DNA from: JAITWN01 sp964388175
GTDB taxonomy: Bacteria > Pseudomonadota > Gammaproteobacteria > SZUA-140
Assembly (NCBI GenBank): GCA_964388175.1
Contig: CAYLYS010000002.1
Location: forward strand, 28,501 to 92,500
Reading direction: 5' to 3'
Length of the DNA: 64,000 bases
Numbering within the stretch: the stretch's first letter is position 1; each line of letters starts with the position of its first letter. Shown here one piece after another: positions 8,794 to 18,238 of the stretch. The position numbers were made by a program, and so were the translations under genes. Below the pieces are notes generated by a model. That model saw nothing but the letters and a program-made list of their open reading frames with translations. It searched no databases and was not told the origin of the DNA.

Positions 8794-10232
8794 TTTCTCC
8801 AGAATTCAGGCATCAGCAGTATGAGCAGGGTAAACACTTCCAGCCGGCCAATCAGCATCGCCACGCACAAGGTCCACTTGGCGAAATCACCGAGGCCGGC
8901 ATAGCCGTGCGCCACTGCGCCCAGCCCCGGCCCCAGATTGTTCATGCAGGCGGCGACGGCGGAGAACGCCGTCACCGGATCGAGGCCGGCCATCGCCAGC
9001 ATGATCGTCATGAGGCAGAAACAGCTCATGTAGAGCGCGAAAAATCCCCACACCGAATCGATCACATCGGGCGCCATATGCCGGTTGCCGATCTTGACGG
9101 AAAAAACGCCGTCGGGGTGAATGAGACGGCGGATCTCGCGCGCGCCCTGTTTGAGCAGAAGCAGCACGCGCACCACCTTGAGGCCGCCGCCGGTCGATCC
9201 CGCGCAGCCGCCGATGAAGCTCGCCATGATCAGCAGCACCGGCAGGAACAGCGGCCAGGACTGGTAGGGCACGGTGGAAAACCCGGCCGTCGTGCTGATC
9301 GATACCGCCTGGAACACGCCATGACGCGCGGCGCCATCGATGTCTTCGACTCCGGTCAGGTAAAGACTCAGCGACACGATGACGATCATGGCGGCGATCG
9401 CGACGCCATAGGCGCGCAGCTCCGCATTCTCGCGGTAGGGCTGCATGCTCGCCCGGCGCCAGGCGAGGAAGTGCAGGATGTAATTGGTTCCGGCCAGCAG
9501 CATGAAGATCACCGCCACGCCCTCGATCGCGGCGCTGTCGAAATAGGCGAAGTTGGCGTCGTGGCTGGAGAAGCCGCCGAGCGCGAGCGTCGACATGGCA
9601 TGACCGACGGCATCGAAGACAGTCATGCCCACCAGCCAGTACAGCAGCGCGCAGACCACGGTCAGACCGAGGTAGATGTACGACAGGGCGCGCGCGCTCT
9701 CGATGATGCGCGGCGTCAGCTTGTTGAACTTCATCGGCCCCGGCGTCATCGCGCGGTATATCTGCATGCCGCCGATACCGAGCATGGGCAGCACCGCGAC
9801 CGCGAGAACGATGATGCCCATGCCCCCCAGCCACTGCAGTTGATGGCGGTAGAACAGCGTCGAGCGCGGCAGATCGTCGAGCCCGTCGATGACGGTCGCG
9901 CCGGTCGTGGTCAGGCCGGAAACGGACTCGAACACCGCATCGACGGGCGCGAGGCCCGGACTGAACAGAAAAGGAACGGCGCCGCACAGCGATACGCTGC
10001 CCCACATCACGGCGACGAGCAGGAAGCCGTCGCGCAGGCGCAGATCATCACGCCGCGCCCGCACCGGCAGCCACAGCGCAGCCCCAAGCGCGAGCAGCGC
10101 GGCGCACATCGACAGAAAGACCTGCAGTGTCGCTTCGTCGTAAATCCAGGCGACCAGCGCCGGCGCCAGCATGGACAGGCCGAACAGCGTCAGCAGCTCA
10201 GCCACTATGCGTTGGATCGAACGCAGCCGCAT
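8790..10232 (-). CDS. trkH: Potassium uptake membrane protein TrkH
   Basis: K+-translocating subunit of the Trk system in the inner membrane, working with the cytoplasmic RCK protein TrkA. The 480-aa product matches TrkH length and shows the four-fold P-loop/membrane-helix pattern. Filter-like segments include SVSGLTTTGATVID and AVSISTTAGFSTVPY, with GGCAGSTGGGLKVVR and later ACMNNLGPGLG. It lies 75 nt downstream of trkA on the same strand, so the two are probably co-transcribed behind ntrYX, an arrangement found in many gammaproteobacteria. Confidence 0.95.
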   Translation of the reverse strand: MRLRSIQRIVAELLTLFGLSMLAPALVAWIYDEATLQVFLSMCAALLALGAALWLPVRARRDDLRLRDGFLLVAVMWGSVSLCGAVPFLFSPGLAPVDAVFESVSGLTTTGATVIDGLDDLPRSTLFYRHQLQWLGGMGIIVLAVAVLPMLGIGGMQIYRAMTPGPMKFNKLTPRIIESARALSYIYLGLTVVCALLYWLVGMTVFDAVGHAMSTLALGGFSSHDANFAYFDSAAIEGVAVIFMLLAGTNYILHFLAWRRASMQPYRENAELRAYGVAIAAMIVIVSLSLYLTGVEDIDGAARHGVFQAVSISTTAGFSTVPYQSWPLFLPVLLIMASFIGGCAGSTGGGLKVVRVLLLLKQGAREIRRLIHPDGVFSVKIGNRHMAPDVIDSVWGFFALYMSCFCLMTIMLAMAGLDPVTAFSAVAACMNNLGPGLGAVAHGYAGLGDFAKWTLCVAMLIGRLEVFTLLILLMPEFWRK

Positions 10233-10307
10233 GCATTCACTCCACGCTCAAAGTCCTGATCACGGGATCCGCCATCACGAGCGCCGCAGTCATGACAGCG
10301 GCGGCGG

Positions 10308-11684
10308 TCAGAAGAAAGTCGCGCCGACCTGGAACAGGCGTTCCACCTCGGCGATGCGCTTCTTGTCGACCACGAACAGAATGACGTGATCCTCGGCCTC
10401 GATGACCGTGTCGTGATGCGCCATGATGACCTCATCGCCGCCGCGCACGATCGCACCGATGGTGGTGCCGGGCGGCAACTTGATGTGCTCGATGGCGCGG
10501 CCGACGACTCTGGACGATTTGGTATCGCCATGCGCCACCGCCTCGATCGCCTCGGCGGCGCCGCGACGCAGCGAATGCACCATCACCACGTCGCCGCGCC
10601 GCACGTGGGCCAGCAGCCGGCCGATGGTCGACAGATAGGGCGATATCGCGATATCGATGGTTCCGCTTTCGACCAGATCGATGTAGGCGGCGCGGTTGAT
10701 CAGCGAGATCACCTTGCGCGCGCCGAGGCGCTTGGCCAGCATCGCGGAAAGAATGTTGGCCTCGTCGTCGTTGGTGACGGCGCAGAACACGTCGGTGTTC
10801 TCGATGTTCTCCTCCAGCAGCAGCTCTTCGTCGGCGGCGTCTCCGAGCAGGACCAGGCTGCGATCGAGCTCCTGCGACACATGCTGCACGCGCTCGGAAT
10901 TGTGCTCGATCACCTTGACCTGGTAGCGCTGCTCCAGCGCCGCCGCCAGGCCGTAGCCGATATTGCCGCCGCCGGCGAGGATGATGCGCTTGACCTCCTT
11001 GTCGAGCCGGCGCATTTCACCCATGACGGCGCGGATATCGCCGGTGGCGACGATGAAGAACACCTCGTCGTCCACCTCGATGACGGTATCGCCCTGCGGA
11101 ATGATCGGCGCGCCGCGGCGGAAGATGGCGGCGACGCGGGTCTTGATCTCCGGCATGTGCTTGCCGAGTTCGCGCAGCTCATGACCGACCAGCGGCCCAT
11201 CGTAATAGGCCCGGATGGCGACCAGCTGCACCTTGCCGCCGGCGAAATCGAGTACCTGCAGCGCGCCGGAGTATTCGATGAGGCGCTGCAGCTGATCGAT
11301 CACCAGCTGCTCCGGGCTGATCAGCACGTCGACCGGCAGTGCGCCCTGGCCGAAGAGCTGCGGCGAACGCAGATAGTCGCGGGCGCGGATACGGGCGATC
11401 TTGATCGGCGTATGGAACAGCGTGAACGCGACCTGGCAGGCAATCATGTTCGTTTCGTCGCTGCTGGTCACCGCGATCATCATGTCGGCGTCCTCGGCGC
11501 CGGCACGGCGCAGCACGTCGGGATGAGAAGCGGCGCCAAGCACGGTGCGCAGATCGAAGCGCTCCTGCAGATCGTGCAGACGCCGCGGATCGTGATCGAT
11601 CACCGTGACGTCGTTGTCCTCACGGGACAGATTCTCCGCCACCGAAGCGCCGACCTGGCCGGCGCCGAGCACGATGATTTTCAT
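10308..11684 (-). CDS. trkA: Trk potassium system NAD-binding peripheral protein TrkA
   Basis: Cytoplasmic regulator that binds NAD(H)/ATP and gates TrkH. The 458-aa product equals the E. coli TrkA length and has two RCK_N/RCK_C halves. The first Rossmann motif is VLGAGQVGASVAENL at residues 4-18 and the second is LAGGGNIGYGLAAAL near 236-250, each followed by a TrkA-C domain. It sits 23 nt after ntrX and precedes trkH. Nothing in the sequence suggests truncation. Confidence 0.96.
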   Translation of the reverse strand: MKIIVLGAGQVGASVAENLSREDNDVTVIDHDPRRLHDLQERFDLRTVLGAASHPDVLRRAGAEDADMMIAVTSSDETNMIACQVAFTLFHTPIKIARIRARDYLRSPQLFGQGALPVDVLISPEQLVIDQLQRLIEYSGALQVLDFAGGKVQLVAIRAYYDGPLVGHELRELGKHMPEIKTRVAAIFRRGAPIIPQGDTVIEVDDEVFFIVATGDIRAVMGEMRRLDKEVKRIILAGGGNIGYGLAAALEQRYQVKVIEHNSERVQHVSQELDRSLVLLGDAADEELLLEENIENTDVFCAVTNDDEANILSAMLAKRLGARKVISLINRAAYIDLVESGTIDIAISPYLSTIGRLLAHVRRGDVVMVHSLRRGAAEAIEAVAHGDTKSSRVVGRAIEHIKLPPGTTIGAIVRGGDEVIMAHHDTVIEAEDHVILFVVDKKRIAEVERLFQVGATFF

Positions 11685-11707
11685 GATGCGTCCAATCCGC
11701 CGGTGTT

Positions 11708-13060
11708 CTAGTCGTGCTTGGGCTTTATGCCCAGCATGCGCAGCTTGCGGTAGAGATGAGTGCGCTCGATGCCGGCGCGATTGGCGACGTCGGCAATGTT
11801 GCCGCCGACCATGCTCATCTGGTATTCGAAGTAGGCGCGCTCGAACTCGGCGCGCGCCGTGCGCAGCGGCGCATCGAAGCTCACCGGCAAACCGGCGGCC
11901 TGACGGCTGCGCGCGCCGAGCGCATGCTCCACCTCATCCAGCGATATTTCCTCGCCCGAACCCAGGATCAACAGGCGCTGCACCAGGTTCTTCAGTTCAC
12001 GCACATTGCCGGGCCAGGAATGGGCGCAAAGGCGGTTCCTCGCCGCCGCCGAGAAACGGCGCTGCGGCAGCTTCTCGTTCTGCACGAACACATCGACGTA
12101 GTAATCGAGTATCTCCGGCACATCTTCGCTGTGCTCGCGCAGCGGCGGCACGCGCACCGGCACGACGTTGAGCTGATAATAGAGATCCTCGCGAAACCGG
12201 CCCGCAGCGATGTATTCCTGCAGATCGCGATGCGTGGCCGCGACCACGCGCGCGTCGAACTGTACCGGATCATGCCCGCCGACGCGGACAAAGGATTTGT
12301 TCTCCAGCGCTCCCAGCAGCTTGGCCTGCACCCCCGCGTCCATATCGGCCACTTCGCCGAGGAAGAGCGTGCCGCCATTGGCCTGCTCCAGATAACCGTA
12401 ATGGATATTGCTGCCCTGCTCGGATCCGAACAGCGCGCCCGCGGCATTCTCGCTGGCGATGGCGGCCACGCCGGCATCGACGAAGGGGCCATTGCTGCGC
12501 GCGCCGCTGAAATGCAGATAGCGCGCCAGCAGCTCCTTGCCGGCGCCGGGTTCGCCGCTGATCAGCACCCAGGCATTGTGACGGGCGATGCGCAGCGCCT
12601 GCGTGCGCAGTTCCTGCATGACCCTGCTGCCGCCGATCGGCTCGATCAGCGTATGCGCCTGGCGACGCAGATCGATGTTCTCGCGCTGCAGCTTGCCCAC
12701 CTCGAGCGCGCGCTGCACGCTCAGCAGCAGCTTGGACAGCGACAGCGGTTTCTCGACGAAATCGTAGGCGCCGAGCCGGGTCGCCTCGACCGCCGTTTCC
12801 ACCGTGCCGTGACCGGAAATCATGATGACCGGGCTGTCGAAACCGCCCTGCTGCACCCATTCGCGCAGCAGCGTGACACCGTCGGTATCGGGCAACCACA
12901 CGTCCATCAGCACCAGATCGGGACGGCGCAGGCGGCGCGCCTGGCGCGCTTCCTCGGCGGTCTCCGCCACGCTGACTTCATAACCTTCATCCACCAGGAT
13001 ATCGCGCACCAGTTCGCGGATATCCTTTTCGTCATCGATGACCAGAACATGGGCGCTCAT
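11708..13060 (-). CDS. ntrX: NtrX-like response regulator with degenerate AAA+ domain
   Basis: Response regulator partner of NtrY, with an N-terminal receiver (phospho-acceptor D53 in VLMDVW, switch region KPLSLSK near 104), a central AAA+ domain and a C-terminal Fis-type HTH (about 410-450). In the AAA+ domain Walker A is GEPGAGKE (169-176). The GAFTGA sigma-54 contact loop is replaced by GSNIHYG (216-222), and the Walker B aspartate is Gly235 (TLFLGE). Known NtrX proteins also lack GAFTGA; the lost Walker B acid makes ATP hydrolysis doubtful as well. I infer a DNA-binding regulator that does not remodel sigma-54 holoenzyme. Its start overlaps the ntrY stop by 4 nt. Confidence 0.9.
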   Translation of the reverse strand: MSAHVLVIDDEKDIRELVRDILVDEGYEVSVAETAEEARQARRLRRPDLVLMDVWLPDTDGVTLLREWVQQGGFDSPVIMISGHGTVETAVEATRLGAYDFVEKPLSLSKLLLSVQRALEVGKLQRENIDLRRQAHTLIEPIGGSRVMQELRTQALRIARHNAWVLISGEPGAGKELLARYLHFSGARSNGPFVDAGVAAIASENAAGALFGSEQGSNIHYGYLEQANGGTLFLGEVADMDAGVQAKLLGALENKSFVRVGGHDPVQFDARVVAATHRDLQEYIAAGRFREDLYYQLNVVPVRVPPLREHSEDVPEILDYYVDVFVQNEKLPQRRFSAAARNRLCAHSWPGNVRELKNLVQRLLILGSGEEISLDEVEHALGARSRQAAGLPVSFDAPLRTARAEFERAYFEYQMSMVGGNIADVANRAGIERTHLYRKLRMLGIKPKHD

Positions 13061-15363
13061 TTTTCCACCTGTCTGCCGTTATCCGTCAGCTTCGTTCTTC
13101 CCTCGCCAGCGATATTACCGGCGATATCACCAGCCACATTGCCGGCCTGATGAACAGGCGCGGCAGGCGCCGCTTCGTCCTTCGGCGCCGCATCACAAGG
13201 GAAACGCATCACGATCACCGCCCCGCCTTCGGGCGCACTCTCGGCCCAGACACTGCCGCCGTGCTCCTCGACGATCTTCTTGACGATCGCCAGCCCGAGA
13301 CCACTGCCCTTGCGCTTGGTGGTGATGTAGGGCTCGAAGGAGCGGCCCAGCATATCGGCAGGCAGTCCGGGCCCGTTGTCCTGCACGCGCATTTCCGCGA
13401 CCCGCTCTCCTTCCGGGCCGAGCAGCGCGGTCTGGATGGTGATGACGAAATCCTGATCGGCCGGCGCCGCCTCGATCGCGTTCTTGAGCAGATTGTGCAG
13501 CAACTGGCGCATGCGGCCCGGATCGACGCGCAGCCTGGGCAGCGCGGCATCGAAGCGGGTGACGAAATGCCTGCGACTCGCTTCCTCGCGGTAAAGATCG
13601 AGCACTTCGTTGATCAGGGTGTGCAGATCGAGCCACTGCGGACGCAGCTGGGGCGTGCGCGCGTACTCGGAGAACGCCTTCACCATTTCCTCCATCACTT
13701 CCACCTGCTGCACGATGGTGTGCGTCGAGCGGTCGAGAATTTCGGCATCGCCGGGCTCCATGCCATGCAGATACTTGTGACGCAGGCGCTCGGCGGAGAG
13801 GCGTATCGGCGTCAGCGGATTCTTGATCTCATGCGCGAGCCGGCGCGCCACCTCGCCCCAGGCGGCGTCGCGCTGTACCTGCACCAGCGCCGTCACATCC
13901 TCGAACACCAGCACGTTACCGCCGTGCTGATGCTCATCGCCGGCGAGCGAGGCGCCGCCACACATGAGTATGCGCCGTCCGGAAGCAGCATGGATGACGA
14001 TTTCCTCGCGCCAGTCTTCCGCTTCGGCCAGATGCGGACGGATGGCGTCGACGAACTGCGCCAGGTATTCATGGTCGTTGCCGATGCTCACCAGCGGTTT
14101 GCCCACGTAGTTTCTCAAATCAGCGCCGAGGATCTGGCCGGCGGCGTGATTGGTTGTCCGGATCACCCGCCGCCGGTCGAGCGTGATGACGCCCGAAGAA
14201 AGGCGCCCGAGCACCGCGCGCAAGTAGGCGCGCTCGCCCTCGGCCTGGCGCTGGCTGAGCTGCGCCTCGTCGCGCGCCTGGGCCAGCCGGCGCGTCATCT
14301 CGTTGAAGGACTGCACCAGGAAACCCATCTCATCGTTGGAATAGTGCGGCAGCTGGCGATCGTAATTGCCGGAAGCAACCGCCCGCGTGCCGACGGCGAG
14401 CACCCGGATCGGCGCCACCAGCCGCCGCGCCGAGAAAAAGGCCGCCCACACTGCCAGCAGCAGGCTGAGCAGGAGCACCAGCGACAGCGTCAGCACAAAG
14501 CTGCTTTTCAGCGGTCCGCGCAGATAGGCGAGCTGCTGATAGCGGCTGGTCGCCTCCTCGACGCTGGCGGCCAGCGCGTTCATATGGCCCGACACCGGAT
14601 ACAGCGCCTGCAGCAGGCGCGGATCCTCGGTCGGACTCGATAGCGGCAGCTCGATGAGGATGCGGATATACAGATCGAAGTTGCCGACCGGATCCAGGCC
14701 GACGTAGTTGGTGCCCTGCCTGACCTGGCGCATGATCACTTCCGACGGCAGATGCGGCAGTATCGCCAGCGGATTCGCACTGCTGAAAGCGATGATGTGC
14801 CCGCTGGCGCCGATCAGGGTCAGCTCATAGACATCGCTCTGCGCTCTCATGTCGTTGAGCACGATCGCCGCCTGGTTGCCGGGCAGAAAGGAAAGCGCGC
14901 CGCCGATCTGATGGGTGCGCCGCAGATAGTCGCGCTTGCGTTCGTCGAGCGAGATCCGGCTCAGTTCGAGCGCATCGTCGAAGGCACGCTCGAACTGCAC
15001 GTCGAACCAGCTGTCGACGCCGCGGGCGATGAAATCGAGCGAGAAATAATAAACCACCGCACCCGGCATGAGCGCCAGCGTGATGAAGATCGCCAGCAAC
15101 CGCGCCGTGAGGCGCGAGCCGACGACACCGGCACGGTATTGCCGCACCAGACGCGCCAGATTGGCCACGATCAGCACCATCAGCGTGATCAGACCGATCA
15201 CGTTGAGCACGAGCAGGGAAATGTACAGGCGGCTGAAGTCGTCGGAATTGCGTGTCGCCGCGCCCATCAGATAGAGCGACACCAGCAGCAGCACCGACAG
15301 CGCCAGGATCGGCAGGATGCCGATGGCCAGCCCGCGCGGATTCAGAAATGCCACTCGTGCCAC
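13057..15363 (-). CDS. ntrY: NtrY-like membrane sensor histidine kinase
   Basis: Sensor kinase of the NtrYX pair, linked in other bacteria to nitrogen and redox or envelope responses. The 768-aa product has several N-terminal transmembrane helices (about residues 12-35, 48-70, 85-108), a periplasmic loop, another helix near 285-310, a HAMP domain (APIRVLAVGTRAVASGNY), a PAS domain, the H-box RRLAHEIKNPLTPIRL, N-box HNLLKNAIEAA and G-boxes VQDNGPGLP and GSGLGLAIVKK. The start is GTG at 15363 and overlaps DUF4390 by 22 nt. The last ~25 residues after the kinase fold are an Ala/Gly-rich tail with a 4-residue period, encoded by a 12-nt repeat. Confidence 0.94.
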   Translation of the reverse strand: MARVAFLNPRGLAIGILPILALSVLLLVSLYLMGAATRNSDDFSRLYISLLVLNVIGLITLMVLIVANLARLVRQYRAGVVGSRLTARLLAIFITLALMPGAVVYYFSLDFIARGVDSWFDVQFERAFDDALELSRISLDERKRDYLRRTHQIGGALSFLPGNQAAIVLNDMRAQSDVYELTLIGASGHIIAFSSANPLAILPHLPSEVIMRQVRQGTNYVGLDPVGNFDLYIRILIELPLSSPTEDPRLLQALYPVSGHMNALAASVEEATSRYQQLAYLRGPLKSSFVLTLSLVLLLSLLLAVWAAFFSARRLVAPIRVLAVGTRAVASGNYDRQLPHYSNDEMGFLVQSFNEMTRRLAQARDEAQLSQRQAEGERAYLRAVLGRLSSGVITLDRRRVIRTTNHAAGQILGADLRNYVGKPLVSIGNDHEYLAQFVDAIRPHLAEAEDWREEIVIHAASGRRILMCGGASLAGDEHQHGGNVLVFEDVTALVQVQRDAAWGEVARRLAHEIKNPLTPIRLSAERLRHKYLHGMEPGDAEILDRSTHTIVQQVEVMEEMVKAFSEYARTPQLRPQWLDLHTLINEVLDLYREEASRRHFVTRFDAALPRLRVDPGRMRQLLHNLLKNAIEAAPADQDFVITIQTALLGPEGERVAEMRVQDNGPGLPADMLGRSFEPYITTKRKGSGLGLAIVKKIVEEHGGSVWAESAPEGGAVIVMRFPCDAAPKDEAAPAAPVHQAGNVAGDIAGNIAGEGRTKLTDNGRQVEK
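13105..13152. repeat. 12-nt tandem repeat at the ntrY 3' end
   Basis: Four exact-length 12-nt units: GCCAGCGATATT, ACCGGCGATATC, ACCAGCCACATT, GCCGGCCTGATG. They encode the AGNV-AGDI-AGNI-AGEG tail of NtrY. Confidence 0.8.
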
Positions 15364-15980
15364 CCGCTGCCGAGCGCCCAGCCCGGACTCACCAGTGCGC
15401 GCAGACGCAGCGGAACCGGCAGCGCGTTGGTGTCTATACGCGCCTGCAGTCTGCCGCTGTAGACCCCGTTGCGATCGAGCAGGCCGGCATCGATCACCGG
15501 CAGATCGACGACGCGGCCGAGTCCGGCGATCGCGGCCTGCAGTGTGGGATAGGCGGTCTGGGTGCCGATATTGATGTTGCGGATCACGTACTGGCGGGTA
15601 AGCGCGTGGTAATCGAGTTCATAGCGCTGCTGCAGCGTGGTCACCGTCTCGTCCCAGAGATAGGATCGTTCGCGCAGGATTTCGATTTCGAGCAGGATCG
15701 GCAGCACGATGCCGCGGTCCAGCGCTTCCAGCAGTTGCCGGCCCAGGCGGTAATCGATGCCGGCGTCGAGATAATAGACATCGTCCTTGAGCGCGACCTG
15801 CACGCCATCGATGTCGATGCCGGCGGCAGTGCCGGTATGGGCATCGCCGTCGGTGACAACGCCGGTATCGACCATGCCGGCATCCGGCGGAAACTCTTCC
15901 TGGGCGTACGCGGCGCCGGCCCATGCCGTCGACAGGCACATCACGAGCAGGCCGATCTGCGCGGCATGCGCCAGCGTCAT
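15342..15980 (-). CDS. DUF4390 family exported protein
   Basis: A 212-aa protein of the DUF4390 family, which in gammaproteobacteria is regularly found between rsmB and ntrY; its function is not known. The ATG at 15980 gives a classic signal peptide (HAAQIGLLVMCLSTAWAGAA, cleavage near AYA-QEE), so it is probably periplasmic. The mature part starts with a Gly/Asp/Thr-rich segment (about residues 25-50) that coincides with a degenerate 12-nt DNA repeat. The conserved portion VQVALKDDVYYLDAGIDYRL onward follows it. It begins 10 nt after the rsmB stop and overlaps ntrY by 22 nt. The context suggests a link to NtrY signalling, which is inference. Confidence 0.85.
   Translation of the reverse strand: MTLAHAAQIGLLVMCLSTAWAGAAYAQEEFPPDAGMVDTGVVTDGDAHTGTAAGIDIDGVQVALKDDVYYLDAGIDYRLGRQLLEALDRGIVLPILLEIEILRERSYLWDETVTTLQQRYELDYHALTRQYVIRNINIGTQTAYPTLQAAIAGLGRVVDLPVIDAGLLDRNGVYSGRLQARIDTNALPVPLRLRALVSPGWALGSGWHEWHF
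15810..15888. repeat. Degenerate 12-nt repeat in the DUF4390 gene
   Basis: Loosely periodic copies with recurring GCCGGTATS and GCCGGCATC cores spaced about 12-15 nt. Less regular than the other loci, but the same sequence flavour and Gly/Asp/Thr-rich translation. Confidence 0.45.
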
Positions 15981-15990
15981 GACGGAAATC

Positions 15991-17301
15991 CTAAGTGCGG
16001 AGCTTGTCCACGCATGCGTAGAAAAAACCATCCATCCCATTTTCACCCGGAAGAATCTGGCGACCGCAGGACAATGCCCTGCCCCAGGCGGCGTCGATCG
16101 CGCGGGCGCGGGCATCCGGGCGCCGGGCGAGAAAATCCTCTATCTGGGCATTATTTTCCTGATGCATGATAGAGCAAGTGGCGTACAAGAGCATCCCGCC
16201 CGGCGCGAGCAGCGTCCACGCCGCATCCAGCAGCGCGCGCTGCTGGACGGCGAGTGCGGCGAGATCCTCCGGCCGGCGCAGGCGCTTGATGTCCGGATGC
16301 CGGCGTATTACACCGCTCGCCGAACACGGCGCATCGAGCAGGATGCGATCAAACGGCACCCCGTCCCACCATGATTGCGGACAGGCGGCGTCGGCGCAGA
16401 TCAGTCGCGCCTGCAGGCCGAGACGGTCCAGCGTCTCGCGCACGCGCTGCAGCCGGCCCTCGTCTATATCGACCGCGCACAGATCGACATTCGCATTCAA
16501 TTCCAGAATGTGGGCGCTCTTGCCGCCGGGCGCGGCGCACAGATCGAGCACACGCTGGCCGGCGGCGATGCCGAGCAGCGGCGCGGCAAGCTGCGCCGCG
16601 CCGTCCTGCACCGATACGCGCCCGGTGGCAAAACCCGGCAGGCGCATGACATCCACGGGCTCGTCCAGCAGCAGCGCATCGGCGCCGGCCGCAGCGGCGG
16701 CGGCGATGCCGGCAGCCTCCAGCTCGCGCAGATAATCGTCGCGCGTTCCCTGACGCCGGTTGACGCGCAGCCACATCGGCGCACGCTGGTTGTTCTCCTG
16801 CGCGATGCCGCGCCAGTCCGCGGGCCAGTCCGCACGGATGCGCTGCAACAGCCAGGCGGGATGCGCCAGCGCCGCCACTTCGTCTTCGTCGGCGCGGGCG
16901 AGCAGCGCATCGCGCTCGCGCTGGAAACGCCGCAGCACCGCATTCACCATGCCGCGCGCCCAAGGCTTGCGCAGCACCGCCGTCACCGCCACCGTCGCCG
17001 CCACCGCCGCGTGCTCCGGCACGCGCGTATGGATCATCTGGTACAAACCGATCAGGATCAGGCAGTGCACGTCGGCATCGCGCGGCGGCAGCGGCCGATG
17101 GACCAGCTCGCGTGCGACCGCTTCCAGGCGCGGCCACCAGCGCAGCACGCCATAACAGAGGTCCTGGGCGAAAGCGCGGTCGCGCGCCGCGGCGATGCCC
17201 GGCAGCGTTTCCGCACAGGCCGCGGTCAGCGAACGGCCACTGGAAAATACGGCGAGCAGAATCTGTACGGCGGCGTAACGGGGGTCGGTCGCACCGCTCA
17301 T
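15991..17301 (-). CDS. rsmB: 16S rRNA m5C967 methyltransferase RsmB
   Basis: Methylates C967 of 16S rRNA using SAM. The 436-aa product has an N-terminal NusB-like RNA-binding domain (about residues 1-145) and a C-terminal Rossmann methyltransferase. The SAM motif is VLDLCAAPGGKSAHILEL (near 245-262), and two cysteines used by RNA m5C methyltransferases are visible in DAPCSASGVIRRHPDIK and in LLYATCSI. It overlaps the upstream fmt gene by 4 nt and is followed by DUF4390. The def-fmt-rsmB order is widely conserved. Confidence 0.96.
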   Translation of the reverse strand: MSGATDPRYAAVQILLAVFSSGRSLTAACAETLPGIAAARDRAFAQDLCYGVLRWWPRLEAVARELVHRPLPPRDADVHCLILIGLYQMIHTRVPEHAAVAATVAVTAVLRKPWARGMVNAVLRRFQRERDALLARADEDEVAALAHPAWLLQRIRADWPADWRGIAQENNQRAPMWLRVNRRQGTRDDYLRELEAAGIAAAAAAGADALLLDEPVDVMRLPGFATGRVSVQDGAAQLAAPLLGIAAGQRVLDLCAAPGGKSAHILELNANVDLCAVDIDEGRLQRVRETLDRLGLQARLICADAACPQSWWDGVPFDRILLDAPCSASGVIRRHPDIKRLRRPEDLAALAVQQRALLDAAWTLLAPGGMLLYATCSIMHQENNAQIEDFLARRPDARARAIDAAWGRALSCGRQILPGENGMDGFFYACVDKLRT

Positions 17302-18236
17302 GTCCGCGCACCGCCGCCGGGCGCGGCACGGGCGGCGTTGAGAAAATCGGCGACGGCGAGGGGGCGGCCGCCGGGACGCTGGATTTCGAGCAGGCGCAGC
17401 ACGCCGTCACCGGTGGCGACGTCGATACCGTCGCGTCCCGCATCGAGCACCGTCCCCGGCGGCAGCGCGGCGCAATCGCCGGATATGACCCGTGCGCGCC
17501 AGACGCGCAGCGGCCCGTAGCCATCCAGTTCGGCGTGGCTGACCGGCCAGGGATTGAACGCTCTCACCTTGCGTTCGAGCTGGGCAGCCGGCTGCCGCCA
17601 GTCGAGCGCAGCCTCGGCCTTGTCGATCTTTGCCGCGTAGGTGGCGAGCGCATCGTCCTGCGTCACCGCCGGCAGCGATCCGTCCACCAGTCCAGCGAGA
17701 GCGGCGCGCAGCGCCGTCGCGCCCAGTCCGGCGAGGCGGTCGTGCAGACTGCCGCCGGTATCATCGGGCGCGATGGGACAGGGCAGGCGATAGAGCATGG
17801 GGCCGGTATCGAGACCGGCCTCCATCTGAATGATGGTGACGCCGCTTTCCGTGTCCCCGGCGAGCAGGGCGCGCTGGATCGGCGCCGCGCCGCGCCAGCG
17901 CGGCAGCAGGGAGGCGTGCACATTGATACAGCCGAGGCGCGGAATCGCCAGTACCGCACGCGGCAGGATCAGCCCATAGGCGACCACCACCATGAGATCG
18001 GGCGCGTAAGCCGCGAGCGTGGATTCCGTCGCCGGGTCGCGCAGCCGCTCGGGCTGATGCACCGGGAGGCCGTGCTCGCCGGCCAGCAGCTTCACCGGGC
18101 TCGGCCGCAACTGGCGTCCGCGACCGGCGGGACGATCCGGCTGGGTGAAGACGGCGACGACCTCGCACGGCGCGGACAGCAGCGCCTGCAGGGATACGGC
18201 AGCGAACTCCGGCGTGCCGGCGAAAACGATGCGCAT
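17298..18236 (-). CDS. fmt: Methionyl-tRNA formyltransferase
   Basis: Formylates initiator Met-tRNA with 10-formyl-THF. The 312-aa product begins MRIVFAGTPEFA, has FTQPDRPAGRGRQLRPSPVK near residue 35, and the catalytic block NVHASLLPRWRGAAPIQRA near 106-124 (Asn/His of the active site). It also has the C-terminal OB-like tRNA-binding domain (KVRAFNPWPVSHA). The ATG at 18236 is two bases after the def stop. A GTG at 18242 overlapping that stop is an alternative start adding two residues. Co-expression with def is expected. Confidence 0.95.
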   Translation of the reverse strand: MRIVFAGTPEFAAVSLQALLSAPCEVVAVFTQPDRPAGRGRQLRPSPVKLLAGEHGLPVHQPERLRDPATESTLAAYAPDLMVVVAYGLILPRAVLAIPRLGCINVHASLLPRWRGAAPIQRALLAGDTESGVTIIQMEAGLDTGPMLYRLPCPIAPDDTGGSLHDRLAGLGATALRAALAGLVDGSLPAVTQDDALATYAAKIDKAEAALDWRQPAAQLERKVRAFNPWPVSHAELDGYGPLRVWRARVISGDCAALPPGTVLDAGRDGIDVATGDGVLRLLEIQRPGGRPLAVADFLNAARAAPGGGART

Positions 18237-18238
18237 CG

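Noticed and set aside
10233..10307. trkH-trkA spacer as another 12-nt repeat locus
   Set aside because: GATCAC/GGATCC resemblances are too few and not in register.
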